Assembly (NCBI GenBank): GCA_013399875.1
Contig: VXAZ01000602.1
Coordinates: 1,492,835 to 1,556,834, forward strand
DNA from: Gymnorhina tibicen
Taxonomy: Eukaryota; Chordata; Aves; Passeriformes; Artamidae
Reading direction: 5' to 3'
DNA: 64,000 nt
The notes beneath the pieces are model-generated. The model worked only from the letters and a program-made list of their open reading frames with translations, did no database searches and was not told the DNA's origin. The position numbers were made by a program, and so were the translations under genes. Below are positions 49,701 to 61,446 of the stretch, piece by piece. Position 1 is the stretch's first letter. The number at the start of each line of letters is the position of its first letter.

Positions 49701-52700
49701 GAGAGGACAGAGCTGGAGCCCTAAGGAAGTCCCATGGCATGGTTGGCTGGTCTTAGCCAGGGCCAGCCCTTAGGGCCCAGGCCCTCTGCACCCATGGGGT
49801 GTGAGTACCCTGAGCTCGACCCTGCTGGCCTGTGTTGAGCAGACAAGAGCAACACTCCTCAGGTCAGCCTGTCAGCAGGACTGAGAGGTGTTGGGGAAGA
49901 AGATGGAAAGAGGAGGGCTATGCTTCAAGTTGTTTTCATGTTCACTGGCACTTTATCACTCTGTAGCCTTTCCAACTTGACCCCAAATCTTGCCTGCATG
50001 CTTAAAATAGGGACTGGCTCATCCCAGCTGCCACATCCATCAGCCTCTGTCATTTTAGTCCTTTATCTCCCTCCTCATTAATATAAGCCTGGAATGAGCA
50101 TGTTTAGGTCTGTAATGAACTACTGCTGAAGAACCACTTTTCTGCTGTTACAGTATAAATGCCGCTTCCTGAAAATTCCTCCAGATGCAGCTGTTAACTG
50201 AGAAGGTATAGCAGACACATTTTCCAGTGCTGCCTACTGACACAGCAACTAATGAAAAGAGGTTGAAAGGAGGGTTTCCCAGTATTCCCCAAAAGGCCAG
50301 CTGCTGCTCCATAGCCAAGTACTTGGTGCTTAGCACTTGATGGGAACATACTTGCTGAGTATCTCTCCCAATTGTGAAGCAAGGGGACTGGGGGTTAAAG
50401 GCTGTCAGCAGGTGCTCCAAGCATTCCTCACATCCCATGGTATTCCTCCCTGCTCACTGAAACCAACTGGATGTGGGCTGGTGACCAGCCAGAACAATAA
50501 CAGTAAGCTCCCTGCAGTTCTCTGGTCCTTCAGTACTGCAAGTCTTTGCAGGCAGGAAGGATCAGGCTGTGCTCCCAACACTGCCTGATGCTGTTTCAGG
50601 TACCTTTGTATCAGAGAAGGCTGGTGGGACACAAGCAGTCCATGTCGGCTGATAATCATGAGCAGGCAATCCATTTTTCTCATGGTTGGTGAGGATGCTG
50701 GGTCTGGCTTGGTCTGTGCTCAAATTTTACTGGACTGACAGAAAGCACATGCACTAAAGCAACTATTGGTACCTAGGTGCTCTACAGTCCAGGGGGGTCT
50801 TTTCCATGTCTCCATTCCTCTCTGGGAAAACAGGACCAGGTCTCTTCCAGTGCAGGAAGAGACCCACAGAGTCTGAAAATAGCATGTGTCTGGCTCAGTC
50901 TTCCACAGATTTATAAACCCTCCTTGGAAGTTTATGAATTTGCTTCTTAGGATCAGAGGGAAATGAACTATCTACAGCTTCATTTTTATGCCAAACCCCT
51001 ACCCCACTGCATTTGCCAGGGAGGAAGGCAAAGGGGTTAAACACAGAAGAGGATTGTGCAGAGAAAGAAGGACAGGACAGGACTTAATCCACAGCCATGA
51101 CAGCAGGGTGCAATGTGCTGGAGGCTGCAGAGCCTCTGGACAGAGACCAACACAAGCCTGTCAGTTTTTATACGACTGCCAGCTCTGTGCTTCAGAGACT
51201 TTAATGACAACCCATAGCCTGCACGTCTCGCGTACAGCGAGGGCAGCACTGAGCCTTTGAGGCCCCAGGCCAGGGTGGCTGCCCAGTCCAAAAGCCAGGC
51301 TTCCCTGCCCATCCTGAAGGTCAGGCTGCCCTCAGGCTCAGCCACTTGCTCCCCATGTCCAAAAGATGCCCTCTCCTGGGCACCCAGTGAGCCACATGAA
51401 GTGTCACTAACAGGGAGCTTCTGCTTAAGCTGCAGAAAGCTTGGAAGGTGTCACTCAACAGCTGTTCTGAAGAGGTAGGAAAAGTTGGGAAAAGTGGCGT
51501 TTCAAAGAGAAAACCTCTCTGCTTCCTGTAACACACATCTGGAGAGCTTTCTCGTGCAAATGAGAAGCAGCACTGACAGATTCTGACAAGTATGGGCTGG
51601 CCCCAGACCTGGCCCTGTGGGATTGCACTGTCCGAGCTTCTAGCACATACTAGAGAGGTCCGGCCTCTCCTTTTATGTGGGGAGCCCCACAAATTCTGTG
51701 AGCCTCTCATAACTGACTGTTACACTTTCCACGCCGTGCCTCAGTGGACACACCCCCCCATGGCATACTTCAACTCATGCAAGAAATGTCCTGTTTAGAT
51801 TTCAGATGGGTTTAGGAAATCCCAGTTTCAGAGTTTTACAGATTTATGCTACTGGAAATATAAATCAGTGTGAAGACTGGAATACATTTACTCAGAAAAC
51901 TGTCCATCTCCCTGCCCTCTCAGCAGGAGTTCTGTAGTGACAAAAGAGGTCTTGTCAAAGGGGCTTGGGTGTCTGCAGCACCTAGGTACAAGCACACACA
52001 CACACGTTTTCTTTTATTACTTTGCCTGCTTCCTCCCATTGATTGTGTTCAATCAGACAGAAGGGATAGGACAGAGGCAGCTGGGATCAAAAAAAGGGAA
52101 AAGAGTAAGGCAACAATTGAGGAGGAAAGGAGTAAGAAAAGGTGTTGGAAGGAAGGTCAGTGCTAAGAGAGGCCAGGAAGGCCAGGGTTGAGATCAGGCT
52201 TTAACAGTACAGTACAAGTTTCCTTGCACAGCCCTAGGCAGACAAAAGGGCATGCTGACTATTGGACATGTCTTGGGGAATTCAGCCTGGCTTTCAGGAA
52301 CAGAATGCAAGAGAGGAGGGGGTCAGATGCAACTTGGCAGCATCTGTCTTTCAGTAGGGACTATATTTAGATAGTGGTATGTGGGGGCTGAACACATGCT
52401 GGGATGCTAAGAATAGAGTAGTCCTGATAGTAACTCAGTGGTTTCACATCTTGCCTCAGTACAGCCCAGGGAACCTGTCTTGAAACTTTGCAACCACTCT
52501 CCCTGCTGGCCAGCACTGTTTCTTCGTAAGGAAATAGGCTGTGGGTAAATAGAAGTGGTTTGCAGTGTAGGTTCATGTCATCCATCTCTCCCCTTGCCTC
52601 CCCAAGCCACCTTCTGCTTCCTCTCATTGGGAGAGCTCAGATTATAAAGTACAAAGACAAATTACATTATCAGTCTTCCCCCAATCTCCTACAGTCTTTC

Positions 52701-55700
52701 CAGCAGAAACCTAGCAACCTCAGTCCAAGTCAGAGTTATCTATTGAATACAATTCATCTTCCCATCCAATGCCCTTCCACTCTGACTGCATCTCTCAACA
52801 CACAGCTGTCCCCTTCCCCCAGAAGCTACAATGCCATGGGGTCCAACACTCCATACAATCTGGTAATGTTTAAATTTCAATCCCAGCCTTATGGGAAATA
52901 TAGTCCTGTCACAGGGTTCTCATGGAGAGGTAAGAACTGACTTGTTGTGGTATAAAGCATTACCAAAATGGAATGACTCAAGCAAGAGCCAACCAGCATG
53001 TGGGTCTGCTCCTCCTAGAACTTCCTACTCAGCTAACCACAAACAGAGCAGTTGTTAGATGCAAAAGCAGAAACAAACACCCTCCATCTCTTCTTCTTTC
53101 TGAAGATGTGTTTTGATATCACTTTGGTTATTAGAACAGTTTGGTTTTCTTCCAAGACCAGGGTCTAATATTTTTGTGCAAGGAAGGATACCCGTGTGGC
53201 TAGAGTGAGGAGATGGCTGGAGTGGGTAGGTGGCTAGAGTGGGATTCAGAAAACCTGGATAATTTTTTGTGTGACCTTGGAGAAAACACTCAGACTGGGA
53301 GCCATAAAAGACAGGAGCCTGGAAACCAGGACATTTTTCAACAGTCTTTCTTTATCTCAGTTGCCCACCTAAACACAGAGATTCAGTGAGATACTTTTCC
53401 TATGTCTTATCTGTTAAATAGCAAATAACATCACATCCTCATGGCAATACCATGTTTTTACTGGAAGCTATTTTACAGGAGAATATTTACTTTAATCTGT
53501 TATAATTACACTAGGTATTACAACTACACAGGAAGTAAGTTCCAGTAACTTCCTGACGAAAATCGTATTCCTTCTTAAGAGGTGACACTGGATGACCTGC
53601 CTCTTGGTAAATAGGTCCAGTGTCTCTGCAGACCTACTTCACAGGCATCCACGGTGAAGCTTAACTAGGGAGTCTTTATATAAAGAAAGAGGGAAGAGAA
53701 CAAACTTTGTGGGATGGACACAGCAAGGGGGAGTGGTGAAAAGATGTATCTTAAGTGGTAGGACAGACTTGGGTGGCTTCTGGGCAAGGGGTTTAATGAT
53801 GAGAGCTGGTAGTGAAAGAGGATGCTGGTGCTGGTCAATTGGTTAAGTACATGTCAGACTACTGTAAAATATGTAACTGCCTAGAGTGTACTGGTGCAGG
53901 AAAGAGAACAACTTCTTAGATGCACTAGATTTAATTCTGACTTGTACTAGGGGATACTAGCTGATATAAAACAAACACAAATGATCAGGGATTGTTTGTT
54001 TTCTCTCTCTGTTGGTTTTCTGTTACTGAAACAAAGTGCCTTAAATTGAGTTTTTTGTTGTGATAATACAAGAGAGGGAAGAGAAAAACAACCTCAAACA
54101 ATCCACTTTCTTTTCCTAAGCAAAAAATTTAGCACAGGTCTCATTGCTGGGAGCAAGTTTCTAGGCAGAGGTGGCCCCAGGTAGATAAAAAAAGGCTTTA
54201 TCTCCATAGCTATTTGTTCCTTGATGGTAGAATAGCTGAAAAGTGATTGAAATGTAATATCAATGACAAAGAATAATGCTACATGTACTAGAATAGATAC
54301 TAAAAGTACTTGATAAGCATTTTACCCTCAACAGAGTAAGCAGCAGGATATCAAGCGTTTTTTATATGCAGCAAGGATTTAGAAGGAACAGATATGTTTG
54401 TCAACCATTTGTCCCACATCTAGGAGCTGTGAGAAAAGCAACTAAATGTTCAGAAAAAACATGCTTATACATGTCCCATGTAAGTCGTTCTTCTAGAGGC
54501 TCAGCCTGGCTCCTGTGCCATAAAAGATTTTAGAATCTAAACCTAAGGGAATTGGAGCTCATAAGTAAATCTAGCAACCAAAATGTCTTTTTACAGGTAC
54601 AGGCACTGAACTGGGACAGAAGGAGGGAAAGACTCTTGAACACGGGACAGAGTTATCCAGAGACATAGCTTCAGTCCTCCAGAACAAGGTGTTCCCAACC
54701 TTCACACTGCGTGCTGATACAGCGCTCTAAGGGGCCGTGAGCATTTGCAAGCCCTGAATAAAAACCCTTATCAAAACAAAAACTCTTTTCAGCTGCTACT
54801 AATTGTTGAACAGCAGCAGTCTTAAGTATAATATGCCTCCACAGTATTTATGCTGAGAGAGGGCAAATCAGAAGATGACATACTGACTATTATTTTGATA
54901 GAATGAGGGTCACTTTTGTTTGCCAAAAAATAGTGGACACGGCATTCATCATATTGCAAGAGTGGGTTACTGCACCAAAAGACAGCACTCACTAACCGAA
55001 AGGCAGCCTTTGAGCAATAGTCTGAGGAGGATAAGCACTGTTGTTCTGCAGCAGCAAGGACAGGATCAGCCACGAGTATGGATTAGAGAAGTACCCCACT
55101 CACCTGAAGGATCCAGGGCACTTCGGTACAGAGACTTTCCTGTGCCTTGCAGCATCTTTGTAGTTATCTTGCAGGTATGAATGTACATCACAAACTAGGC
55201 TCGGCCTCCACAGATGTATTCAGCACTTCTAGCCAGTAGCAGGCTGAATAATGTCAGCAAATGAACCTGAGCTCTGGGCTGCAACTACTCTAGCATTAAA
55301 CTGTTAAAATGATCCTTGGCACATCTTTGGCTCAGATCAGCTATTGCTGTCCAGAACAATTCCCAGGCACAGTTTGGGAACTAGAACAGACCATTCCCAG
55401 AGCCACTGCCTGTGGGCATGTGGCCATTTTGTTTGGAAGAATAGAAAATGTTAATTGCTGGGCTTCATTACACTCTGTAGCAGCTGGCATAAGTGCCAGA
55501 GAATGGTCCCAGATACATTTCATGCACCAGGTATAGATGGAGTATGTATGGTTCCACTGCAACTTCTCATCAAGAGATTCTTCCAGGTCCTCGGAAAGTC
55601 CCACCGGTGCCACAGCATGCACTCCCTCACTAGCAGCCAAGTGTAGCACCTGCCTAAGTGCCGACAGGCCATAAAATATGTCCAGGAGCACTCCCAAAGC

Positions 55701-58700
55701 AGCTTGAGGCACTCCAAAACCAGCATTAGTGACTGCTACAGATTAGGCCACCAGCAGTGCTTTTTTAGGTCTGACAGTAAACATTTGCAACAACAGATAA
55801 AGAACAGGCTGCCCACTGAAAAGGGGAGAGGAGGAGAAGGTGCTCGCAAATCTGGAAGCCACCAGATCTATTTGGGTTAGAGGTGGCACCTCCAGCAGGA
55901 ATAATGTCACATGAGCAAAGGAGAATGGCACAGAGCAGCCAGCCTGTGTGTCACAGGGAGCAGTGACATGGCAAACAGGCAGCAAGGATATCTTGCAGAG
56001 GAGACAGTAGAAACGGTGAATTATCAGCAGAGAACCATACAGGAAAATGTGGGAATATGTGGGAAAGAGCTAAAAAGGAGGTTGTGATGAACTGCTCTTA
56101 AACAACAAAACGATTTTTCATTTTCAAACCAATACAATCCCATGTTACTGCTTCCCCTAAAAATTCCCCTAACACAGCTGCAGAGTATTTGTATAGAACA
56201 GCCAACTGAAAGGAGTCTCTTGAACTATCAGGGCCAATCCTCTGTAGTTTTCAGAGGCCATATTGTTTACTCTAGTTCATAAACTGACTCAAAAGGTTTT
56301 CAATTCTTTTTCTAGATTGGAAAGTCATTGCTGAACCTCCCTGGTTAGTTGTTCTGTGCTGTCAGTGCTGTCATCTATATTTGAATAGTGTTGCTGGTAT
56401 TTGCTCAACATCTATTTGTAGATTGCAGTCACCTCTTTCAATATTTTGCTAGGGGAAAGAAGCCTTCTCTCCTCCCCTCCTTTTCTATGGCTGCTCTACA
56501 TTACATTTATTTTCCTTGAAAGTGGCTGATTCTGTAAGTATGGTATTTCCATTGAATTCCCCCTTGCGCATTAGCCAGTAACATCAATGCTTTCCTATCT
56601 CTGTTAGACGTGGCTACCTGAGGCCCATTTGTTTATGTTTGCCTCTTTTTTTTCAGAGATTCATAATTTTTCTGGTTTATTATTAGTGATGCACTAATAT
56701 GCATTTATTTGCCTCTATCATCAGTACCAGCTATAAAGACTCAGTTTCCTCTATTTTGTCAGTATTACTTGTACTTGTGCTAGAGGTAGAAGTGCCTTCC
56801 TTGCTTTTTATAAAAAGTAACCAGGTTTCCCCCTCATTGAATAAATCTTGTTTTGTAGCAGGATCCCTAAAGGCAGGTTTGCATGCACTTGCATCATCTT
56901 AAAACTGTCCTGTTCATCTCCATAAAAATTATTTCCATAATATGATTTCATGTTAGGTTTCTACTTTGCTTGGTTAATGGCATTAGTGCTTACAACTTTT
57001 CTCAGACTAGCTATTTTACATTTTGTTTTGTTTCAAATGCATTTGATGCACATATCATTACTGCAAAGAAATCCTCAAGGAACTTGATGGTATTGTTCTC
57101 TCTTACTCTCTTTTCAGAATGGGTGAACCTTCTCATCAGTTACAGCTACATCTGAGGACCATGTACTTTCCCTCAGCCTTTCTACAAAAAAAATTTTGCC
57201 ATCTGTGGATCCTTTCTGCATCTTGTGTTTATGTTTGTTCTCTTTCTTTCCTGATGACTGTTTCTGGTCAAAGATTTCTTGTGTTGTGTTGTCATGTGCG
57301 CCACAGCTACTGAGCTATACCAAATCGGCTTTATTTCGTTCAGGGGTAGTGTAAACTCCCACTGGACTTTATCTGTTTCATTAGGTAAGAGGTAAAAGAT
57401 TCATTAGGAATCGCAATAAACCAGTATGAACCCAGAGTAGTTCAACTGACTTCACTGCTGTAACTAAGAACAAAATTAAGACTGTCCTTTGCTTTTTGTG
57501 TTCTTTAGTCTTTATTTCCCTCTTTGTTTCTCTATTTCTTGATACTCCTATCCTTTCTAATTTCTGCAGAATGATTCATGTCCTCTGTTGATGTCTGATC
57601 ATGCTGTGTATCTGCCTCCTGAGCATATCAATGTCTGCTTCTCTTTCAGCTTACTCATTACAGCGTTGTACTTTAATACAACCCTCACTGAAAAATCATC
57701 TATTCTTTCTCTCTGAAGGCTCCCCAGACACTTAAAAGTTTTGGTTTTGTTTATTTTTTGGTCTCACTATCTACTCTTACAGTATCTGTTTTTCTGAGAT
57801 GAATTATTAATGGTACGCCTTTCAAATACACATCAGTATGGTAGCCTTCAGATTCACATTAGGCAGTTTTAGCACCTGGACACTGCAAGTGATTGTTTGG
57901 GTGGAACAAAAGAGTCAGTATGTGCTCTTGTAGGCAAGTTTAAGATAGGCATTTGCAGTTAGAGATCTGGAACCATATAATCAGTTAATGTTAATGCTAG
58001 CATTTCAATCTTGCTTGTGTTACTTAAATTTGTGCTTTTTCCTCAATATCCACTGGGCACTGCTGGAAGAAGCAATGTTCTGATCCCAAGGCAGGCCCAG
58101 CTGGTTCGGCTCTGTAAGTTTACTTGAACACAAAATTAGTTATCATAGAATCATAAAACGGTTGGAAGGCATCTTAAAGATCATCTTGTTCCAGCCCCCC
58201 TGCCACAGGCAGGAACACCTTCCACTAGACCAGGCTGCACAGAGCCCCATCCAACCTGGCCTTGAACACTTCCAGGGATGGGCCATCCACAACTTCTCTG
58301 GGCAACATGTTCCACTGCCTCACTACATCTAATCTAAATCTCTCCTCTTTTAGTTTAAGATAATTCCCCCTTATCCTATCACTATCTATGCATCTAAAAT
58401 ATATCTCTCCCTCTTTTTTATAAGTTCCCTTTAGGTACTGGAAAGCTGTAGTGGGGTCTCCCCAGCGCCTTCTCTTCTCCAGGCTGAACAATCCCAACTC
58501 TCTCAGCCTGTCTTCAAAGGAGAGGTGCTCCATCCCTTGGATCATTTAGATCCTCTAGACCCTAGGAAGTCCACATCTTCCCTGCACTGAGGACCCCAGG
58601 GCTTTATGCACTGCTCCAGGTGGGCAGAGGGGCAGAATCACCTCCCTCCACCTGCTGGCCACTCCTCTTTTGAGGCAGCTCAGGATGCTGTTGGCCTTCT

Positions 58701-61446
58701 GGGCTGTCAGGGCATGCTGCTGGCTCACGCCCAGTTGTGTGCAACCCAAGAGACTGTCCACAAGTACATAATTCCAGTGTCTTTCTCTAGGTATGTGAGG
58801 AAGCATACAGTACACCCAAAGAATTTTCAGGAAAACAAAAAAAAAAAGATACCAAGAACAGCAATCAGTGATTAATTTTATCATAATCTCCATACTCAGA
58901 AACAATAAAAAGGTGATGTAAACTTTAGAAAGCATAAAGGCAAGAAGACTATGAACTGTGTACACTGATCATGTAAGATGAGGAATTGTGAAGGGCTTTG
59001 TAATACAACAAGAGCGACTCAAGCAGGAAATCCCACTTAATGCAACGTTTAGTCTTTGGGATGCCTGGTTGCTTGATGTTACCAAATCTTATTTTGGAAA
59101 TCAAGACTTAGACAAGTAAGGTACTAGTTGTTCAGAAACAATTTTATGTATAGGGTAAACCACTAGGACTACTGATTCTTAGATACTTCCCAGGGCATGC
59201 CGATAACTACCTGAGGGGAAAGGATTTCCCTCCACATTGCATTACTCGAAAATTAGATGCATTGGTGAAATTTACAACTTCCTCTGAAATACTTGCAGAA
59301 AACAGAAAGGAAGCAGGAAGCAGGACAAGGAGTGACTCTTAACCTAGGCTGGCTTAGCAATTCCACATCTCTACCAAAGTACAACATGTATCATTTATAT
59401 ATAACGTATTTGTTATACTTGATTAATTTTCCAAATTAACTTTTTAGTGCTTATTCCTCTAGAAAGGTACATTTGACTCAGCATCCAAGGGCAAGCATCT
59501 TTCCTTAGTGTTACTACTATGACCTTTCTAGCCTAGAAATTGAAATTGTCTAAAATGACAGCACTGGAATCTCTGAGTCACAAACTGTATTCACTCAGTT
59601 ATCTCCTGGCACCTATCAGCTATTCATGTCTGTGTGTTCTATCACATGACATCTGTTTATTCTCTTCTAAGCAGGTTACCTTCAGATATGATCTTCCTGG
59701 GCACCTGGTAAGGACCTACAAATCCATTCTTTGGAGACCATTTAAATGGCATTGTCTTTAAGACAGTATGTAGGGTCACTGGATGCTATTAAATTCTGGG
59801 CGATAATAGATAAAAAAGGTAATTATAAAATGAAAATCCTGCTTGAAGAATGATGTATACTTTGAGCCTCAAATGAATTTGTATCAATTATATTTTCCAT
59901 AATTATTCTTAACACAATATCCAAGTATTGTAAAATTATATATATATTTGTATTGCTAGACTAAAAGTACAGCAGCCAGTTCTGAGTGAGAGCTGCTTCT
60001 AGTTAATACCTTCCTGCAAGTGCTACTAATCCTTGAGCAATATTCCATCCACCCTAAGGTGCAACTTAGCCTGGGTAATGGCTAGTTCTTGATGCCATTC
60101 AATCCTGAGTAATCCTTATAGACACTCAGAATCTCCTCCCTCTTCAGTCCCAGTTTCTTGTCTACTGAGGGAAAAACAGGAGTCAAAATAACCTTAGACC
60201 ACGCAGAGTTAATGTAGCCCCTGAAAATTCCATTTTCCTAAGAACCACTGATGCAAGACACCTGTTTCAAGGATATTGATTCTTTCTTTTTAGCACCTGA
60301 AGCTCTATGAGTATGTGCAGAAGTTGTTTTTCTGGAGAAAAATCATCTTTCCCTACATAAGAAACATTCACTTCAAGGCCAAGCTATGGGATTCCAAACC
60401 ATTTGGCACAAGTTATATACAAACACTCCATGATCTGGGGTGAGCCAAGTGACACAGAACATTTAACTTCAAAATTCTGTCAGAGGCATGGTCTGCTTAA
60501 GGAAACAGAAGGAGCTGGGTGTAGCATTTTTTCATTCCTGCTGCTGGGTGCCTTCCAGTGAGACATCCCAAGATATCATTGTGTCAAGGCTAACGCAGCT
60601 GTTACGAGCTTAATAAAGAAGACCTTTTTTCCCCCTAATTTTTAAGCTATTCAGTAGTCTTTCTGAAAAGACAACAGTAACATCTGTTTATCAAAAGTAG
60701 TGCAACACAAGGTTTATATTTATTCCATTATTTTTTTATTTCATCTCCCATCCAAACAACTGTTTTTCTTTAATTCTTGAAATTAAACCAGTATTTGCTG
60801 CTTAGAGCGTCACAAATATTCACTTTAGACAGTATTGAGAAACTTTCACCAATAGAAGAGGCACTAAGAAATGTGCGTTATTTTGAAAGCTGGAATATAG
60901 TAATGAAGTGTTACGGACAGTTGAATTAAAAATATGGCTTTTACTGCTTCAGTTGAAGTTATTTTTTCTTTAGTTGGATGGCTTACATGAGTATTGAAGT
61001 TTCCATATTTGAGCCCTTTTCCCTGCACTGTCACTATGGTTATAGCTCTGCTGACAACTCAGGAGAGTTGTACAGCTTACAGAGTGTCTGAGCTGTACAG
61101 ACCTGCACTGAAGCAGATCTTCACCTGACACTTGTCTCTACCTCAGCAGCATTTATTCCAGGACCCATAGCCCACCTCACACCCTGCTTGAGAACACCAC
61201 CACAGTTTTCCTTTTAAGATCTGCTGCCACGGTAAGGAGTTCCTGTGTTCCTTCACAGTAGTGAAAGATGTCCGACTCAGTAGGGGTATCTTAGTTCAGC
61301 AGAATAACTTTGCTCCCACAGTTCACATCTCAAGGTCCTACCTTTGACACTTGAAGGGGTTTTTTCTGCTCTGAACCCCCTTGCAGGCGGAAACCCCAGG
61401 GGGCACCTCCAGACAGAGTGATGAGCATTTCTTCTTCAGCTCCCAT
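29433..61446 (-). CDS. SYNPO2L: Synaptopodin 2-like protein (CHAP), four coding exons
   Basis: An actin- and alpha-actinin-associated Z-disc protein of heart and skeletal muscle. The CDS joins 61446-61342, 48445-48294, 45537-44876 and 31768-29433, giving 1084 residues in one frame (I recall 977 in human). Domains: PDZ at about 5-87, with the carboxylate-binding loop PWGF at 16-19; the conserved acidic SPPDSEAYYGETDSDAD at 149-165; HLIPMVGPVEHP at 279-290; a basic, nuclear-signal-like KKRRQRAKK at 348-356; a long Pro/Ser-rich disordered part; PPPVAPKP at 803-810; and the C-terminal end NVWRPSF. A basic motif is repeated three times (342-360, 432-450, 829-847). Met346 fits the start of the PDZ-less short isoform known in mammals (CHAPb). 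Identification is by close agreement with remembered mammalian SYNPO2L and by the MYOZ1 neighbour. Confidence 0.96.
32866..33198. repeat. Exact 166-bp direct duplication around a single N
   Basis: 32866-33031 and 33033-33198 are identical, base for base, and are separated only by one N at 33032. Each copy begins in a (GAGGA)n run. This is the expected picture when two contigs whose ends overlap are joined without merging, so the true sequence probably has one copy. Confidence 0.9.
33032..33032. other. Ambiguous base (N), contig join
   Basis: The only N I noticed in the window, placed exactly between the two copies of the duplication. Confidence 0.95.
34483..34741. repeat. 259-nt uninterrupted purine tract: (GAAGA)n then (AAAAG)n
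   Basis: Every base from 34483 to 34741 is A or G on the plus strand. About 20 perfect GAAGA pentamers (34501-34600) are followed by AAAAG-type pentamers up to about 34730. On the SYNPO2L sense strand it is a pure pyrimidine run. The repetitive Phe/Ser/Leu open frame that crosses it is an artefact. Confidence 0.97.
37932..37958. repeat. (CA)n microsatellite with one interruption
   Basis: A CA dinucleotide run interrupted once by CATA, in SYNPO2L intron 3. Confidence 0.95.
41831..41840. promoter_or_regulatory. MEF2 consensus CTAAAAATAG in SYNPO2L intron 3
   Basis: The third perfect copy of this ten-base MEF2 site in the window; it lies about 3 kb into the intron. A CArG-like CCATATAAAG lies nearby at about 41745. 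It could serve the short-isoform promoter, but that is inference. Confidence 0.3.
44876..45537 (-). CDS. SYNPO2L: SYNPO2L coding exon 3 (residues 86-307)
   Basis: A 662-bp GC-rich exon after CTTTTCCCCACAG, completing Arg86 and continuing IVGGDQTGPRLQRSPSPGQR. It includes the conserved SPPDSEAYYGETDSDAD (149-165), a Ser/Pro/Glu-rich middle, HLIPMVGPVEHP and DLTTTYAEKAKQA at the end. If intron 3 were retained, the frame would continue for about 30 residues before a stop. Other open frames overlapping this exon on both strands are shadows of its GC-rich codons. Confidence 0.95.
45538..48293 (-). other. SYNPO2L: SYNPO2L intron 2 (2.8 kb)
   Basis: The donor is GTAACC and the acceptor CCCCACAG, splitting an Arg codon after its second base. 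No exon or recognised repeat is seen inside. Confidence 0.9.
48294..48445 (-). CDS. SYNPO2L: SYNPO2L coding exon 2, second half of the PDZ domain
   Basis: A 152-bp exon after TTTTTCAG encoding IRKRSKACRGGLWENDVLV, then SINGKSCAGLSHANAMQII and a final NIRVKR. The pattern GGLWENDVLVSINGKSC...HANAMQII is the typical PDZ core: the beta strand with the I-N-G turn, followed by the helix carrying the ligand-contact histidine. The exon is too short to stand out as an open frame, and was found through its homology and splice sites. Confidence 0.95.
52324..52370. promoter_or_regulatory. Candidate muscle element: two E-boxes and a MEF2 site
   Basis: CAGATG (52324-52329), CATCTG (52341-52346) and CTATATTTAG (52361-52370, a perfect YTA(A/T)4TAR match) lie within 47 bp in SYNPO2L intron 1. 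The arrangement fits a myogenic enhancer but is motif evidence only. Confidence 0.3.
53197..53247. repeat. Three 17-bp tandem units
   Basis: TGGCTAGAGTGAGGAGA, TGGCTGGAGTGGGTAGG and TGGCTAGAGTGGGATTC lie head to tail. A small minisatellite-like array in SYNPO2L intron 1. Confidence 0.8.
58143..58760 (-). mobile_element. CR1 LINE, 5'-truncated copy
   Basis: The left end has CATAGAATCAT, the reverse complement of the CR1 3' terminal repeat (ATTCTATGATTCTATGA type). The minus strand from 58545 to 58225 encodes the C-terminal tail of CR1 ORF2, with recognisable LGLFSLEKRRRWGDPTTAFQ, VRQWNMLPREVVD and FKARLDGAL. The frame ends close to the 3' end, as expected. The copy lacks the reverse transcriptase and endonuclease parts, so it is a dead 3' fragment. 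The right boundary is approximate. Confidence 0.88.
61342..61446 (-). CDS. SYNPO2L: SYNPO2L coding exon 1 (residues 1-35), start of the PDZ domain
   Basis: The ATG at 61446-61444 has A at -3 and G at +4, a strong context, and an in-frame TAA lies five codons upstream. The exon encodes MGAEEEMLITLSGGAPWGFR, then LQGGSEQKKPLQVSK, and ends at GTAGGA in phase 0. It matches the mammalian SYNPO2L N-terminus almost residue for residue. PWGF is the PDZ carboxylate-binding loop. This 105-bp stretch lies almost 13 kb from the next exon and does not show up as a long open frame. Confidence 0.95.

Larger units (their letters stand above)
48446..61341 (-). other. SYNPO2L: SYNPO2L intron 1 (12.9 kb)
   Basis: A phase 0 intron with donor GTAGGA and acceptor TTCAG, dividing the PDZ domain. 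It contains one CR1 fragment (58143-58760), a three-unit 17-bp tandem repeat (53197-53247), a short CA run at 51993-52005, and a MEF2/E-box cluster (52324-52370). No other gene is supported: open frames are short and lack protein similarity that I can recognise. Confidence 0.88.
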
